Assembly (NCBI GenBank): GCA_945877815.1
Contig: CAMDWJ010000024.1
Location: forward strand, 1 to 61,004
Length of the DNA: 61,004 nt
Direction of reading: 5' to 3'
Origin: Caenispirillum bisanense
GTDB lineage: Bacteria; Pseudomonadota; Alphaproteobacteria; Rhodospirillales; UBA2165
This document shows positions 28,443 through 37,526 of the stretch, in pieces. Each line of letters starts with the position of its first letter. Position 1 is the first letter of the stretch. Both the position numbers and the translations under genes were made by a program. The notes under the pieces were generated by a model. That model saw only the letters and a list, made by a program, of their open reading frames with translations. It was not told the origin of the DNA and ran no database searches.

Positions 28443-29648
28443 ATGCTCGATCAATCCAGCCGAGTGAGCGGCGCATCGCCCGCCGAACTGCTCGCTCGCG
28501 CACGGGCGCTGGTTCCGGAAATCGCGGCCGAAGCGCGGGCGACGGAACAGCAGCGCCGGGTATCGGATGCTATCGTCGCAAAATTGAAACATGCCGAGAT
28601 TCTGCGCATCTGTCAGCCCGCGCGATCCGGCGGATTCGAATATGGCGGCGAGCTTCTACTCGATCTAGCGCTGGTGCTGGCACCGGCCTGTGCCGCGACC
28701 GCCTGGTGCACGCTCGTTTCGATCGGGCATCATTGGCTGCTGGCCCTGTTCGATCTGCCGGCCCAGGACGATGTGTGGTCCGCCGATCCCGACGCCTTTT
28801 TGTGCGGCTCCTACGCGCCCACCGGCCAAGCCGTGCCGATCGAGGGCGGCTATTGGCTTACCGGAAAATGGGGCTTCGCCAGCGGCTGCGATCATGCGAG
28901 TTGGGCCATCGTCAGCGGGATCATTCCGGCGACCGACACCGACAAGCCACGTCCCGCTTTTTTCCTGATCCCGGCAAGCGATTACGCGATCGAAGACGAT
29001 TGGTTTACCAGCGGCCTGTCCGGAACCGGCTCCAAAACGATCGCCAGTTCAGAGTGTTTCGTGCCGACGCACCGGATTCTGGATTTTGCCGCCGCCATGG
29101 GCGGGACCGCGCCGGGCGCGTCAGCCCATACCAATCCGTGCTACCGGGTACCCTTGGTGTCTTACGTGCCGGTGATGCTGGGATCGGTCGCGATCGGCGC
29201 CGCGCAAGGAGCGGTCCGCGATTATCTCGAGCGCATCCGCATACGCGAAACCCGCGGCGCCATCGCCGGCGGACGCATGCGGATGGCCGATTTCACCACG
29301 ATCCAACTGCGTGTCGCCGAAGCGGCCGCGGCGGCTGCGGCCGCCGAAACCTTGATGCGCAACGAACTGCGTGCCGTGGTCGCGGCGGCAACGGAAGCAC
29401 GCACGCTGACTATCGACGAGCGCGTCACCTTTCGGCGCGATCAAGCCTTCGCGGTCAAACTGGCCATCCAGGCGACCGACGTTCTGAACGCGTCGACCGG
29501 CGGCACGGGGCTGTACTTGACCGATCCCGTCCAACGCGCCTGGCGCGACGCCAATGCCGTCGGGCGACATGTGAGTCTCAACTGGGACGCGGTCGGCACC
29601 ATGTATGGACAAATGGTTCTCGGGCTTCCACCCATCGGCCAATATTGA
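28443..29648 (+). CDS. Acyl-CoA-dehydrogenase-like flavin monooxygenase
   Basis: The 401-residue protein has the acyl-CoA dehydrogenase fold, with an N-terminal helical domain, the middle barrel (GGYWLTGKWGFASGCDHASW) and a C-terminal four-helix domain. The signatures match the reduced-flavin-dependent (group D) monooxygenases such as HsaA or 4-hydroxyphenylacetate-type hydroxylases rather than true dehydrogenases. It would need a flavin reductase, which is not nearby. AAGGGG lies seven bases before ATG 28443. The D-2-hydroxyacid dehydrogenase gene follows after 13 bases on the same strand. Confidence 0.8.
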   Translation: MLDQSSRVSGASPAELLARARALVPEIAAEARATEQQRRVSDAIVAKLKHAEILRICQPARSGGFEYGGELLLDLALVLAPACAATAWCTLVSIGHHWLLALFDLPAQDDVWSADPDAFLCGSYAPTGQAVPIEGGYWLTGKWGFASGCDHASWAIVSGIIPATDTDKPRPAFFLIPASDYAIEDDWFTSGLSGTGSKTIASSECFVPTHRILDFAAAMGGTAPGASAHTNPCYRVPLVSYVPVMLGSVAIGAAQGAVRDYLERIRIRETRGAIAGGRMRMADFTTIQLRVAEAAAAAAAAETLMRNELRAVVAAATEARTLTIDERVTFRRDQAFAVKLAIQATDVLNASTGGTGLYLTDPVQRAWRDANAVGRHVSLNWDAVGTMYGQMVLGLPPIGQY

Positions 29649-29661
29649 AGATGGATTGAAA

Positions 29662-30654
29662 ATGCGCGTCGCGATCCTCGACGATTACCAGAATGTCGCG
29701 CTGGGCCAAGCCCATTGGTCGCAGGTGACAGAGCGGGCGCAGATCGACATTTTTCACGAACATCTCGGCGACGACGATGCGGTTGTTTCCAAGCTCGCCG
29801 ATTACGAGATCGTCGTAGCCATGCGCGAACGCACGCGTTTTCCCCGTTCGGTGCTCGAACGGCTCCCCAAGCTGCGCCTGATTTCCAATACCGGGCATTA
29901 CATGGCGCATCTCGATCTCGTGGCCGCCCACGAACGTGGGATTGTCGTGTGCGAGACAACGCGGCGCCCGGGCCCCACGGGGGCCGTCGCTGAACTCACC
30001 TGGTCCTTGATCTTAGCCCTGGCGCGCAACCTGCTGGCCGAGAATGGATCGGTCCGCACAGGCGGCTGGCAGACCGGGATCGGAGCACAGTTGGGTGGCA
30101 AGCGGCTCGGCATACTCGGGCTGGGGCGTTCGGGAGCATCTGTCGCGAAAATGGGGCTCGCGTTCGAGATGGATGTCATCGCCTGGAGCCAGAACCTGAC
30201 GGCGGAGCACTGCGCCGAGCTTGGCGTGCGTTACGTCGACAAGGACACGCTGTTCCAAACCTCGGACTTCGTCACCGTTCAATTGGTCCTGAGCAAACGC
30301 ACGCGAGGCCTGATCGGTGCGCGCGAACTCGCGATGATGAAGCCGACAGCATATCTCGTAAACACCGCGCGCGGTCCCATTGTCGACGAAGCCGCCCTGC
30401 TCGCTGCCCTGCATGCGGAGACCATCGCCGGCGCGGGCCTCGATGTGTATAACGAAGAACCCCTACCCGTCGATCATCCGCTGCGCACCGCGCCGCGCAC
30501 GGTGCTGACGCCGCATATCGGCTATGTCACCGATGCCTCATATCCGACCTTTTACCAACAGGCGGTCGAGAATATCTGTGCGTTCCTCGACGGAAAGCCG
30601 ATCCGCGTTCTCAATCCCGACAATACGTCCAAGGACGGTGTCATCAGGAGCTGA
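29662..30654 (+). CDS. D-2-hydroxyacid dehydrogenase family protein
   Basis: The 330-residue NAD-dependent enzyme has the Rossmann motif GILGLGRSGASVAKMGL (residues 150-166) and the catalytic set Arg237 (NTARGPIVDE), Glu266 (NEEPLPVDHP) and His285 (LTPHIGY). Family members interconvert 2-keto and D-2-hydroxy acids. The substrate is unknown. It is probably co-transcribed with the monooxygenase just upstream. Its last 11 bases overlap the 3' end of the convergent Dpp ATPase gene. Confidence 0.87.
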   Translation: MRVAILDDYQNVALGQAHWSQVTERAQIDIFHEHLGDDDAVVSKLADYEIVVAMRERTRFPRSVLERLPKLRLISNTGHYMAHLDLVAAHERGIVVCETTRRPGPTGAVAELTWSLILALARNLLAENGSVRTGGWQTGIGAQLGGKRLGILGLGRSGASVAKMGLAFEMDVIAWSQNLTAEHCAELGVRYVDKDTLFQTSDFVTVQLVLSKRTRGLIGARELAMMKPTAYLVNTARGPIVDEAALLAALHAETIAGAGLDVYNEEPLPVDHPLRTAPRTVLTPHIGYVTDASYPTFYQQAVENICAFLDGKPIRVLNPDNTSKDGVIRS

Positions 30655-31636
30655 GCGCGGACTGCTCACTCAATAGGTGGCACGACGCGCGCTGACCATT
30701 CGGCAGTTCGCTCTCTGGCGGCAGCACCTCGGCGCAAATCGGCATGACATGCGGACAACGTGTTCGGAAGCGGCAGCCAGACGGCGGATCGAGCGGCGAA
30801 GGTATCTCGCCGCTCAGGCGAATGCGATTGGCAGCACCATCCGGATGTGCCGGCAAGCGCGCCGAGAACAGAGCCTGGGTATAGGGATGACGCGGATTGG
30901 CCACGATGTCGCGCGCCGGACCGATCTCGACGATCTGGCCCAGATACATTACCGCGATCTCGGCGCACATCTCGGCGATGACATCGAGATCGTGCGAAAT
31001 CAACAGATAGCTGAGCCCGAACTGGTCCTGGAGATCCATCAACAAATTCAGGATCTGCGCGCGAATCGACACATCCAGGGCCGAGACCGGCTCATCGAGC
31101 ACCATAAGGCGCGGACGCAAGACGAGTGCCCGCGCAATAGCGATTCGCTGGCGCTGGCCCCCGCTGAATTCGTGCGGGAACCGTCGCGCCCAATCCGGAT
31201 TGAGCCCGACGACTCCCATGACCTGGGCGACCGCGTCGCGCACCTCGACGGCGGCCACCTGACGGTTCGCGATCAAAGGTTCCGCGATGATGCTATCGAC
31301 CCGCATGCGCGGATTGAGTGAGCTGTAGGGATCCTGGAAAACGGCCTGCACATTGGTGCGATAGTCGCGGAGATCCGAGCCCGTCGCGGCCTGCACTTCA
31401 CGGCCGTCGAATAATATTTTTCCCGCACTCGGGTCTTCCAGCCGCAGCAGCATCTTGGCCGTCGTCGATTTCCCGCAGCCCGATTCGCCGACCAGTCCCA
31501 GGGTCGCCCCGACGGGAAGCGCGAAATCGATGCCATCCACCGCCTTGACCACGCCGGGTTGCGTGCGCAGCACGAAGGACCGCTTCTGCACATAGTGCTT
31601 CGTCAAATTCTCGACGGAGAGAATGTGCTGGCTCAT
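30644..31636 (-). CDS. Dpp/Opp-type ABC transporter ATP-binding protein (DppF-like)
   Basis: The 330-residue ATPase has Walker A GESGCGKST, the signature FSGGQRQRIAIARAL and Walker B LMVLDEPVSALD. It also has the C-terminal oligopeptide/dipeptide transporter extension with clustered cysteines (CRFRTRCP), a possible iron-sulphur site in this family. It overlaps the preceding ATPase gene by four bases and closes the eight-gene minus-strand operon. Confidence 0.9.
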   Translation of the reverse strand: MSQHILSVENLTKHYVQKRSFVLRTQPGVVKAVDGIDFALPVGATLGLVGESGCGKSTTAKMLLRLEDPSAGKILFDGREVQAATGSDLRDYRTNVQAVFQDPYSSLNPRMRVDSIIAEPLIANRQVAAVEVRDAVAQVMGVVGLNPDWARRFPHEFSGGQRQRIAIARALVLRPRLMVLDEPVSALDVSIRAQILNLLMDLQDQFGLSYLLISHDLDVIAEMCAEIAVMYLGQIVEIGPARDIVANPRHPYTQALFSARLPAHPDGAANRIRLSGEIPSPLDPPSGCRFRTRCPHVMPICAEVLPPESELPNGQRASCHLLSEQSALSS

Positions 31637-32643
31637 GCGTCGCTCGCGTACCAGCAGGCCGCCATGTGGGTCGGATCGAGCGCGATCTCGGGCGGGGTTT
31701 CGGTGCGGCAGCGATCGTCCGCGCGCGGACAGCGCGGCGCGAACGGACAGCCCGGCGGCAGCGCGGCCAAATCGGGCGGTTGGCCATCGATGGTCTTCAG
31801 GCGTTTATGTTCGCCGGGCGCCCGCCGTCCCGGCAGAGTCGAGAGCAGCGCCTGGGTATAGGGATGCGCCGGTCGTTCGAAAATATCGCGCACGGACCCG
31901 CGCTCGGCCGCACGGCCAGCATACATCACGATGACATCGTCGCACAGACGGGCGGCGACGCCGAGATCGTGGGTGATGACGATGAGCGATAGCCCGGTGC
32001 GATCCTGAAGCTCCTCCAACAAATCGAGATACTGCGCCTGGACCGTCGGATCGAGCGCGGTCGTCGGTTCGTCGGCGATCAGCAGTTCGGGCCCGCAGGA
32101 AATCGCCGCCGCGCCCACGATGCGCTGCAACATGCCGCCGCTCATCTGATGGGGATATTGATCGAACCTGCTTTCAGGCGCCGGAATTCCGACCGCGCCC
32201 AAAAGCTCGATGACCCGTCGGCGAAGCGTCTCGCCGCTTAGACCTTGATGAGTGCGCAGAGGCTCGGCCACCTGTTCGCCGACCCGAAACAGGGGATCGA
32301 GCGAGACCATGGGATCCTGCAGGATCATGGCGATGTGACGGCCACGGATACGGCGCATTTCGGAATCCGACTTCTTCAGCAGGTTTTCACCGCCGAACAA
32401 AACCTCGCCGGCCTCGACCCGCGCGCCGCGCGGCAGCAGGCGCAGGATCGACAACGATGCCATCGACTTGCCGGAACCGGATTCGCCGATGATCCCCATC
32501 GTGCGGCCCGCCCCGAGAGAAAAACTCAGCCCATTGACCGCGCGCACGATCCGCGTGCCCCGATCGGCATGAATGAACATCCGCAAATCGCGGACCTCGA
32601 GAACCGGCGTCTCAACCACCACGTTCACCGCCGGCTCAACCAT
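31633..32643 (-). CDS. Dpp/Opp-type ABC transporter ATP-binding protein (DppD-like)
   Basis: The 336-residue ATPase has Walker A GESGSGKSM, the signature MSGGMLQRIVGAAAI, in which the usual SGGQ glutamine is methionine as in many DppD proteins, and Walker B LLIADEPTTALD. The C-terminal CPFAPRCPRADDRC cysteine cluster is typical. It pairs with the DppF-like ATPase downstream; it overlaps that gene by 4 bases and the permease gene upstream by 8. Confidence 0.9.
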   Translation of the reverse strand: MVEPAVNVVVETPVLEVRDLRMFIHADRGTRIVRAVNGLSFSLGAGRTMGIIGESGSGKSMASLSILRLLPRGARVEAGEVLFGGENLLKKSDSEMRRIRGRHIAMILQDPMVSLDPLFRVGEQVAEPLRTHQGLSGETLRRRVIELLGAVGIPAPESRFDQYPHQMSGGMLQRIVGAAAISCGPELLIADEPTTALDPTVQAQYLDLLEELQDRTGLSLIVITHDLGVAARLCDDVIVMYAGRAAERGSVRDIFERPAHPYTQALLSTLPGRRAPGEHKRLKTIDGQPPDLAALPPGCPFAPRCPRADDRCRTETPPEIALDPTHMAACWYASDA

Positions 32644-33553
32644 AACGGATCCGCGGATCGATGAGCCCGAATATCAGATCGACCAGGAAATTGAGCGAAA
32701 TCAGGAAGACCGCGATCATCAGGACGCCGGATTGGATCACCGGATAGTCGCGGCTGACGATGGATTCGACCATCAGATTGCCGAGACCGGGCCAACTGAA
32801 GACCGTTTCCACGATGACCGCGCCGCCCAGCAGATTGCCGAGCTGAATGCCGCTCAGCGCGATCACCGGGATCAGCGCGTTGCGCAGAGCGTGCTTCCAC
32901 ACGATCAATCGTTCGGCGAGCCCCTTCACACGCAGGAATTTGACATATTCGGCGTCCAGCGTTTCCAGCATCGACGAACGCGTGATGCGCAGGATCGCCG
33001 CCATGGGAAAGGTCGCAAGCGTCAACGCCGGCATCACCAGATGGGACAGCCCGCCCGCCCCGCTGGTCGGCAGCCAGCGCAGAGTGACTGCGAAAACCAG
33101 AATGGCCATCATGCCGATCCAGAAATGCGGCATGGACTGACCGACGACGGCGATGGTTCGCACCGCGCCATCGACGAAGGAGCCACGCGTCCGCGCCGCA
33201 AGGATACCGAGCGAAACGCCGAGCACGATGGAAACGAAAAACGCCGTGAGCCCGAGCTGGACGGTAAAGGGGACGCGCTCGGCGATCACATCGGTGACCG
33301 GCCTTTGATAGCGAATGGACCTGCCGAAGTCGCCCTGGGCGACATTGCCCACATATGTGAAATATTGCATCCAAACGGGACGGTCGAGCCCGAGTTGGCG
33401 GCGCATGGTGTCGATCTCTTCCGTATTGGCCGCATCGCCGACGAGGCTATAGACCACATCGCCCGACAGGCGCGCCGCGACGAAGACGATCAGCGTGACG
33501 CCGAGGATGGTGATCAGCGCCAGCTTCAAACGGCGAAGGAAGAAAGACAGCAT
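32636..33553 (-). CDS. Dpp/Opp-type ABC transporter permease (DppB-like)
   Basis: The 305-residue inner-membrane protein has six predicted spans, beginning LRRLKLALITILGVTLIVFV. The coupling (EAA) segment is around FLRVKGLAERLIVWKHALRNALIPV, the arrangement of the DppB/OppB family. It ends with an IDPRIRYG tail like other members. It lies 11 bases after the DppC-like gene in the operon. Confidence 0.9.
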   Translation of the reverse strand: MLSFFLRRLKLALITILGVTLIVFVAARLSGDVVYSLVGDAANTEEIDTMRRQLGLDRPVWMQYFTYVGNVAQGDFGRSIRYQRPVTDVIAERVPFTVQLGLTAFFVSIVLGVSLGILAARTRGSFVDGAVRTIAVVGQSMPHFWIGMMAILVFAVTLRWLPTSGAGGLSHLVMPALTLATFPMAAILRITRSSMLETLDAEYVKFLRVKGLAERLIVWKHALRNALIPVIALSGIQLGNLLGGAVIVETVFSWPGLGNLMVESIVSRDYPVIQSGVLMIAVFLISLNFLVDLIFGLIDPRIRYG

Positions 33554-33564
33554 GCGGCCTTCCC

Positions 33565-34404
33565 CTATAATTGACGCAGTTTGGGATCGAGTGCGTCACG
33601 CAGCCAATCGCCCAACAGGTTCGTGCCCAGAACTGTCATAGTGATTGCGAGACCGGCAAAGGTCGGGATCCACCAGGCCGTCGCGAGGTAATTGCGGCCT
33701 TCGGCGATCAGCAAGCCCCAAGCGGAAGCCGGCGGCTGGATCCCGAGGCCGATGAAGGTGATCGCCGCCTCGACGATCAGCGCACGGCCAAGCTGCAAGG
33801 AGAACAGCACCATGCAGGTCGCGAAAAGGTTCGGCAGAATGTGGCGCAACAAGATCGTGAAGGAGGAGCAATTGGCAACCTTGGCCAGCGCCACATAGCC
33901 GCGTTCGCGCAGACTCAAGGTTTCGCCCCGAATGACCCGCGCATAATCCGCCCAAAACACGAAAATGATCGAAGCGATGATCGTGACGAGCCCGCCGCCG
34001 AAAGCCGATCCGATCAGGATAGTGAGCAGAATGGTTGGGATCGACATCTTCACATCGACGATGCGCATGACCAGATTGTCGATCCAGCCGCCGAAATAGC
34101 CGGCAACCATGCCGGCCGAGATGCCGATGACGGCTGCGACCACGACACCCAGCACCGCAACCATGAGCGTGACACGCGCACCCTCGATCAAGCGACTAAG
34201 GAGGTCGCGGCCGAAATGATCCGTGCCCAGCAGGAAACTGGGATCGCCGCCCGGTAGCCAGGCCGGCGGTTTCCTCGGCGCCAGCAGGTTCACCACGGTC
34301 GGGTCGTGCGGATAGAACAACGGCCCCGCGAGCCCGCAGATTACCACCGGCGCCAGAAGCAGCACCGGGATCCAGGGGAATCTGCGGAAGGATTGCCAGG
34401 TCAT
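33565..34404 (-). CDS. Dpp/Opp-type ABC transporter permease (DppC-like)
   Basis: The 279-residue inner-membrane permease has the DppC pattern: an N-terminal span, then FLLGTDHFGRDLLSRLIEGA in the periplasmic loop and the EAA loop SLRERGYVALAKVANCSSF. The C-terminus is DALDPKLRQL. With the DppB-like protein it forms the transmembrane channel. It lies 34 bases after the binding-protein gene. Confidence 0.9.
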   Translation of the reverse strand: MTWQSFRRFPWIPVLLLAPVVICGLAGPLFYPHDPTVVNLLAPRKPPAWLPGGDPSFLLGTDHFGRDLLSRLIEGARVTLMVAVLGVVVAAVIGISAGMVAGYFGGWIDNLVMRIVDVKMSIPTILLTILIGSAFGGGLVTIIASIIFVFWADYARVIRGETLSLRERGYVALAKVANCSSFTILLRHILPNLFATCMVLFSLQLGRALIVEAAITFIGLGIQPPASAWGLLIAEGRNYLATAWWIPTFAGLAITMTVLGTNLLGDWLRDALDPKLRQL

Positions 34405-34438
34405 GGATTATTCTGCACGCGTACGCTCCCGGCACAGT

Positions 34439-35968
34439 TCACTTGACCTTGATGTCCTTCAGCATGGCCAGGATGAAACGCACCTTTTCAGTCGGTACAT
34501 AATCGATGTTGGGCTTGGTCGCAAAGACGCTGACCATGGTCCAGATCGGGATGGTGGTCACCTCTTCGTGTATTGCCGCGACCGCTTTGCGGACATGTTC
34601 TTCGTGCGTCTTCATATCGGTGGCAGCGAGCGCCAGATCGACCTCCTTGTCAAATTCCGGCAAGATGTAGGTCGACGCGGCGCTGCTGGAATGGCTGGCC
34701 GCGAGCGAGTCGATCGTTTCGGAATTCTTCGCCATTACGGTAGGCGAAAGATAGAACATCGGCGCGTTCGGATCGTTCCTGTATTTGACGTAACTTTCGG
34801 CGCGCACGCCGACATCGTTGCCCTTGGGATCGACCGTGATTCCCACGGTCTTCAGATACAACGTGATGGCTTCTGCCGTTTCGCGCACGCCGACATCGCC
34901 CCCGGTGAAGTACCACATGGGGATCGTGAAACCCTTGGGGTAGCCGGCTTCGGCGAGCAACTTCTTGGACAGAGCCGGATTATATTCGTAGGCCTTGAGG
35001 TTCGGATCGTAGCCGCGATCGCCGGGCGCGAGACGCGGATAGGTTGCCGGCACGCTTTGGAACAGGCCTTTGACGATGGCATTGACATCAATCGCATGCG
35101 CCATGGCGAGACGGACGCGCCGATCTTTCGTCGGCGCCACCGTGGTGTTGGAATTGAAGCGGATGGCCATCGTCGTCGGCACCGGCACGATCGCGGTCTT
35201 GAATCCCGCCGCCTTCAACTCGGCCGCGTCATTGAACGAGGCGTTGACGATCATGTCGGCTTCGCCGGTCTTCAGCATCGCCGTGCGGGTCGAGTCTTCC
35301 TTAGCGAAAACGAAGCGGGCCCTTGCGACCTGCGGCTTCTCGCCCCAGAAATCGTCGTTGCGGATGAGATCAAGATATTGGCCGGTTTTGTATTCCGCGA
35401 CCTTGTACGGGCCAGTGCCGACCGGCTTGCGCACGAATTCATCCTCGCCGACGCGGTCGTAATAGCTTTTGGAGACGACCACCAGAAGGCGCAGCGCCAG
35501 CATGGTCACGTCCGGCGATTTCAAATGGAAGCGCGCGGTATATTTATCGACCGCCTCGACGCTGCTGATGGTCGGATCGCGGCGGATGCGATAGATCGAG
35601 GTTTTTTCGCGCATGCGCGCATCGGCGAACACGATGTCCTGCGCCGTCAGTTCGTCGCCTGAATGAAACTTCACGCCTTGGCGCAGCTTGAAATCCACAT
35701 ATTTATTTTCAGGGCCATTGACCCATTCCGCGATCGTGGGCGTGGGCGTGCCGTCGGTCGTGAATCCAACCAGGGCTTCGGTCACGTTGGTCATGGCCTG
35801 GCGCGCATTGGGCGCATTGCGCGACGAAGTGATATCTAGCGTATCGGGCTCGATATTGGTCGCGATGATCAGCGGCTTGACCGCCGTTTGCGCCATCGGC
35901 GTCGACGATGACGCCAGCATCGCCAATGCCACAACGAGTCCCGTAAATGCGTATCGAATCATAACCAC
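34439..35968 (-). CDS. Dpp/Opp-type ABC transporter substrate-binding protein
   Basis: The 509-residue family 5 binding protein has a signal peptide ending near SSSTPMAQ and the segment LRQGVKFHSGDELTAQDIV. It is the dedicated receptor of the Dpp-like complex encoded immediately after it. Ligand cannot be predicted; family 5 includes peptide, opine, nickel and glutathione binders. The enzymes encoded upstream in the same operon suggest an organic acid or amide rather than a plain peptide. The gap to the FAD-protein gene upstream is 51 bases. Confidence 0.88.
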   Translation of the reverse strand: MVMIRYAFTGLVVALAMLASSSTPMAQTAVKPLIIATNIEPDTLDITSSRNAPNARQAMTNVTEALVGFTTDGTPTPTIAEWVNGPENKYVDFKLRQGVKFHSGDELTAQDIVFADARMREKTSIYRIRRDPTISSVEAVDKYTARFHLKSPDVTMLALRLLVVVSKSYYDRVGEDEFVRKPVGTGPYKVAEYKTGQYLDLIRNDDFWGEKPQVARARFVFAKEDSTRTAMLKTGEADMIVNASFNDAAELKAAGFKTAIVPVPTTMAIRFNSNTTVAPTKDRRVRLAMAHAIDVNAIVKGLFQSVPATYPRLAPGDRGYDPNLKAYEYNPALSKKLLAEAGYPKGFTIPMWYFTGGDVGVRETAEAITLYLKTVGITVDPKGNDVGVRAESYVKYRNDPNAPMFYLSPTVMAKNSETIDSLAASHSSSAASTYILPEFDKEVDLALAATDMKTHEEHVRKAVAAIHEEVTTIPIWTMVSVFATKPNIDYVPTEKVRFILAMLKDIKVK

Positions 35969-36019
35969 CGCCTCCCGAATTATTCTTGATACCGTCTAAT
36001 ATAGCGATGTGAGCGAGTC

Positions 36020-37495
36020 CTAACTGTTGAGCGGTGCCTCGGCCGCCGCATTGCGCCCGGCGATCCGGCCGACCGCCAAGGCTTCGCCGACATTGCCGCC
36101 GCCGCAATACAGGTGTCCCCATAGGGATCCCAATTCACCCGCCGAATAGAGACGGCCGATCGGCTCACCTGACTTGTTCAGCACGCGTGCCTGGCCGTCT
36201 CGGCGCGGCCCGCCCATGGTATTGACCATACGCGGCCACATCTCGACGGCATAATAGGGCGGCGTCGCCAGCGGCTGCAGGGTTTCCTTCGAGCGGTGGA
36301 AATCGGGATCGTTCCCGGAGCCACAATAGTCCCCGTATTTGGAAATGGTTTTTTCAAGCACCGCCGGATCCATCGATATCTTCTGCGCGAGGTCCGCAAT
36401 GGTCTTGCCTTCGATGATCCAACCTTTGGCAACCTCGGCGGAATTGTCCGGGCTCCATTTATAGGAGCGCCCGCCGCCTGCGGTGCCCGCATGCAGGGTA
36501 CCCTTCAGAAGCCCTTCCTTGTCGCAAATGCCATAGACCGGCAACGTCGGAAACCCGGGTTTTTTCGGATCGAACGCAATGAGCGATTGCCAAGCGAAAT
36601 GTGTTTCCCAACCGGTTTCGTTGGTGAAGCGCTTGCCCTGTTTGTTGACGTAAATGAAACGCGGCGACGGATAGTTGATCGAAAAAGGTGCGTAGTAATC
36701 TTTAGTCAGGATGCCGAAGCTGCCCACAACCACGTTCATGTGCCACAGGTCAGCGCCGATTTTCTCGGCCATGGTGATGCCGTCGCCGGTATTGCCAGGA
36801 TTGCCGATGCCATAGAATGGCGTGATCGGAAGGTAGCGTTCTTTCATCTCATCGTTGAACTCAAACCCGCCGCTTGTCAGTACGACGGCGCGGCGCGCCC
36901 TGATCGTGATCGTCTTGCCGTCCCTTTCGGCGACCGCGCCGACGACGTCGCCATGATCGTTGGTCAGTAGTTCCTTCGCCGGAGCGCCGGTGATCGCCTT
37001 GATGCCGCGCTTTTCGACATTGTCGTGCAGCAGCATGAACAAACGCTCGCCGTTGGGTTCGCTGTCGCGCGGCGACATGACAGTCTGATTGATCATCGCC
37101 GAGGACCCCGGGAAGGCGGGCCAGGAGGGATGCGTGACCTGCGGATAGCGCACGCTCAGGAAATGCGTGACCTTTGGTGTACCACCCAAACCCTCGATCC
37201 AGGTTTTGGTCGTCGCGGCCGATTTGACATAGGCCTCGATGACATCGCGGTCGGTGCGGCCGAGACACAGCGCATCGATATGTTCGATCGCGTTCTGCTC
37301 AGAACCCGCGGGCGGGCTGAACCAGGAGCAATTGCTGAGCCGCGTATTGCCTCCGGGCTGGGGCATCTTTTCGAGAATCACCACCTGGGCACCGGCATCG
37401 TGCGCCTCGATCGCTGCCGATGCGCCCGCGCCGCCAAATCCGATGACCAAGACATCAGTTTCGATCACATCCCCAGACTGAACCACTTCGGCCAT
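36020..37495 (-). CDS. FAD-binding dehydrogenase (fumarate reductase/TcuA-like flavoprotein family)
   Basis: The 491-residue flavoprotein starts with the nucleotide-binding motif VLVIGFGGAGASAAIEAHDA, followed by PQPGGNTRLSN. It ends with GRLYSAGELGSLWGHLYCGG and EALAVGRIAGRNAA. This is the FAD_binding_2 architecture shared by fumarate reductase, 3-ketosteroid dehydrogenase and tricarballylate dehydrogenase. It would introduce or remove a double bond next to a carbonyl or carboxyl group. It has no signal peptide, so it acts in the cytoplasm, presumably on the imported ligand of the adjacent transporter. Confidence 0.85.
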   Translation of the reverse strand: MAEVVQSGDVIETDVLVIGFGGAGASAAIEAHDAGAQVVILEKMPQPGGNTRLSNCSWFSPPAGSEQNAIEHIDALCLGRTDRDVIEAYVKSAATTKTWIEGLGGTPKVTHFLSVRYPQVTHPSWPAFPGSSAMINQTVMSPRDSEPNGERLFMLLHDNVEKRGIKAITGAPAKELLTNDHGDVVGAVAERDGKTITIRARRAVVLTSGGFEFNDEMKERYLPITPFYGIGNPGNTGDGITMAEKIGADLWHMNVVVGSFGILTKDYYAPFSINYPSPRFIYVNKQGKRFTNETGWETHFAWQSLIAFDPKKPGFPTLPVYGICDKEGLLKGTLHAGTAGGGRSYKWSPDNSAEVAKGWIIEGKTIADLAQKISMDPAVLEKTISKYGDYCGSGNDPDFHRSKETLQPLATPPYYAVEMWPRMVNTMGGPRRDGQARVLNKSGEPIGRLYSAGELGSLWGHLYCGGGNVGEALAVGRIAGRNAAAEAPLNS

Positions 37496-37526
37496 CGATT
37501 ATCTCTCCTGTCTGACATCCGGCAGT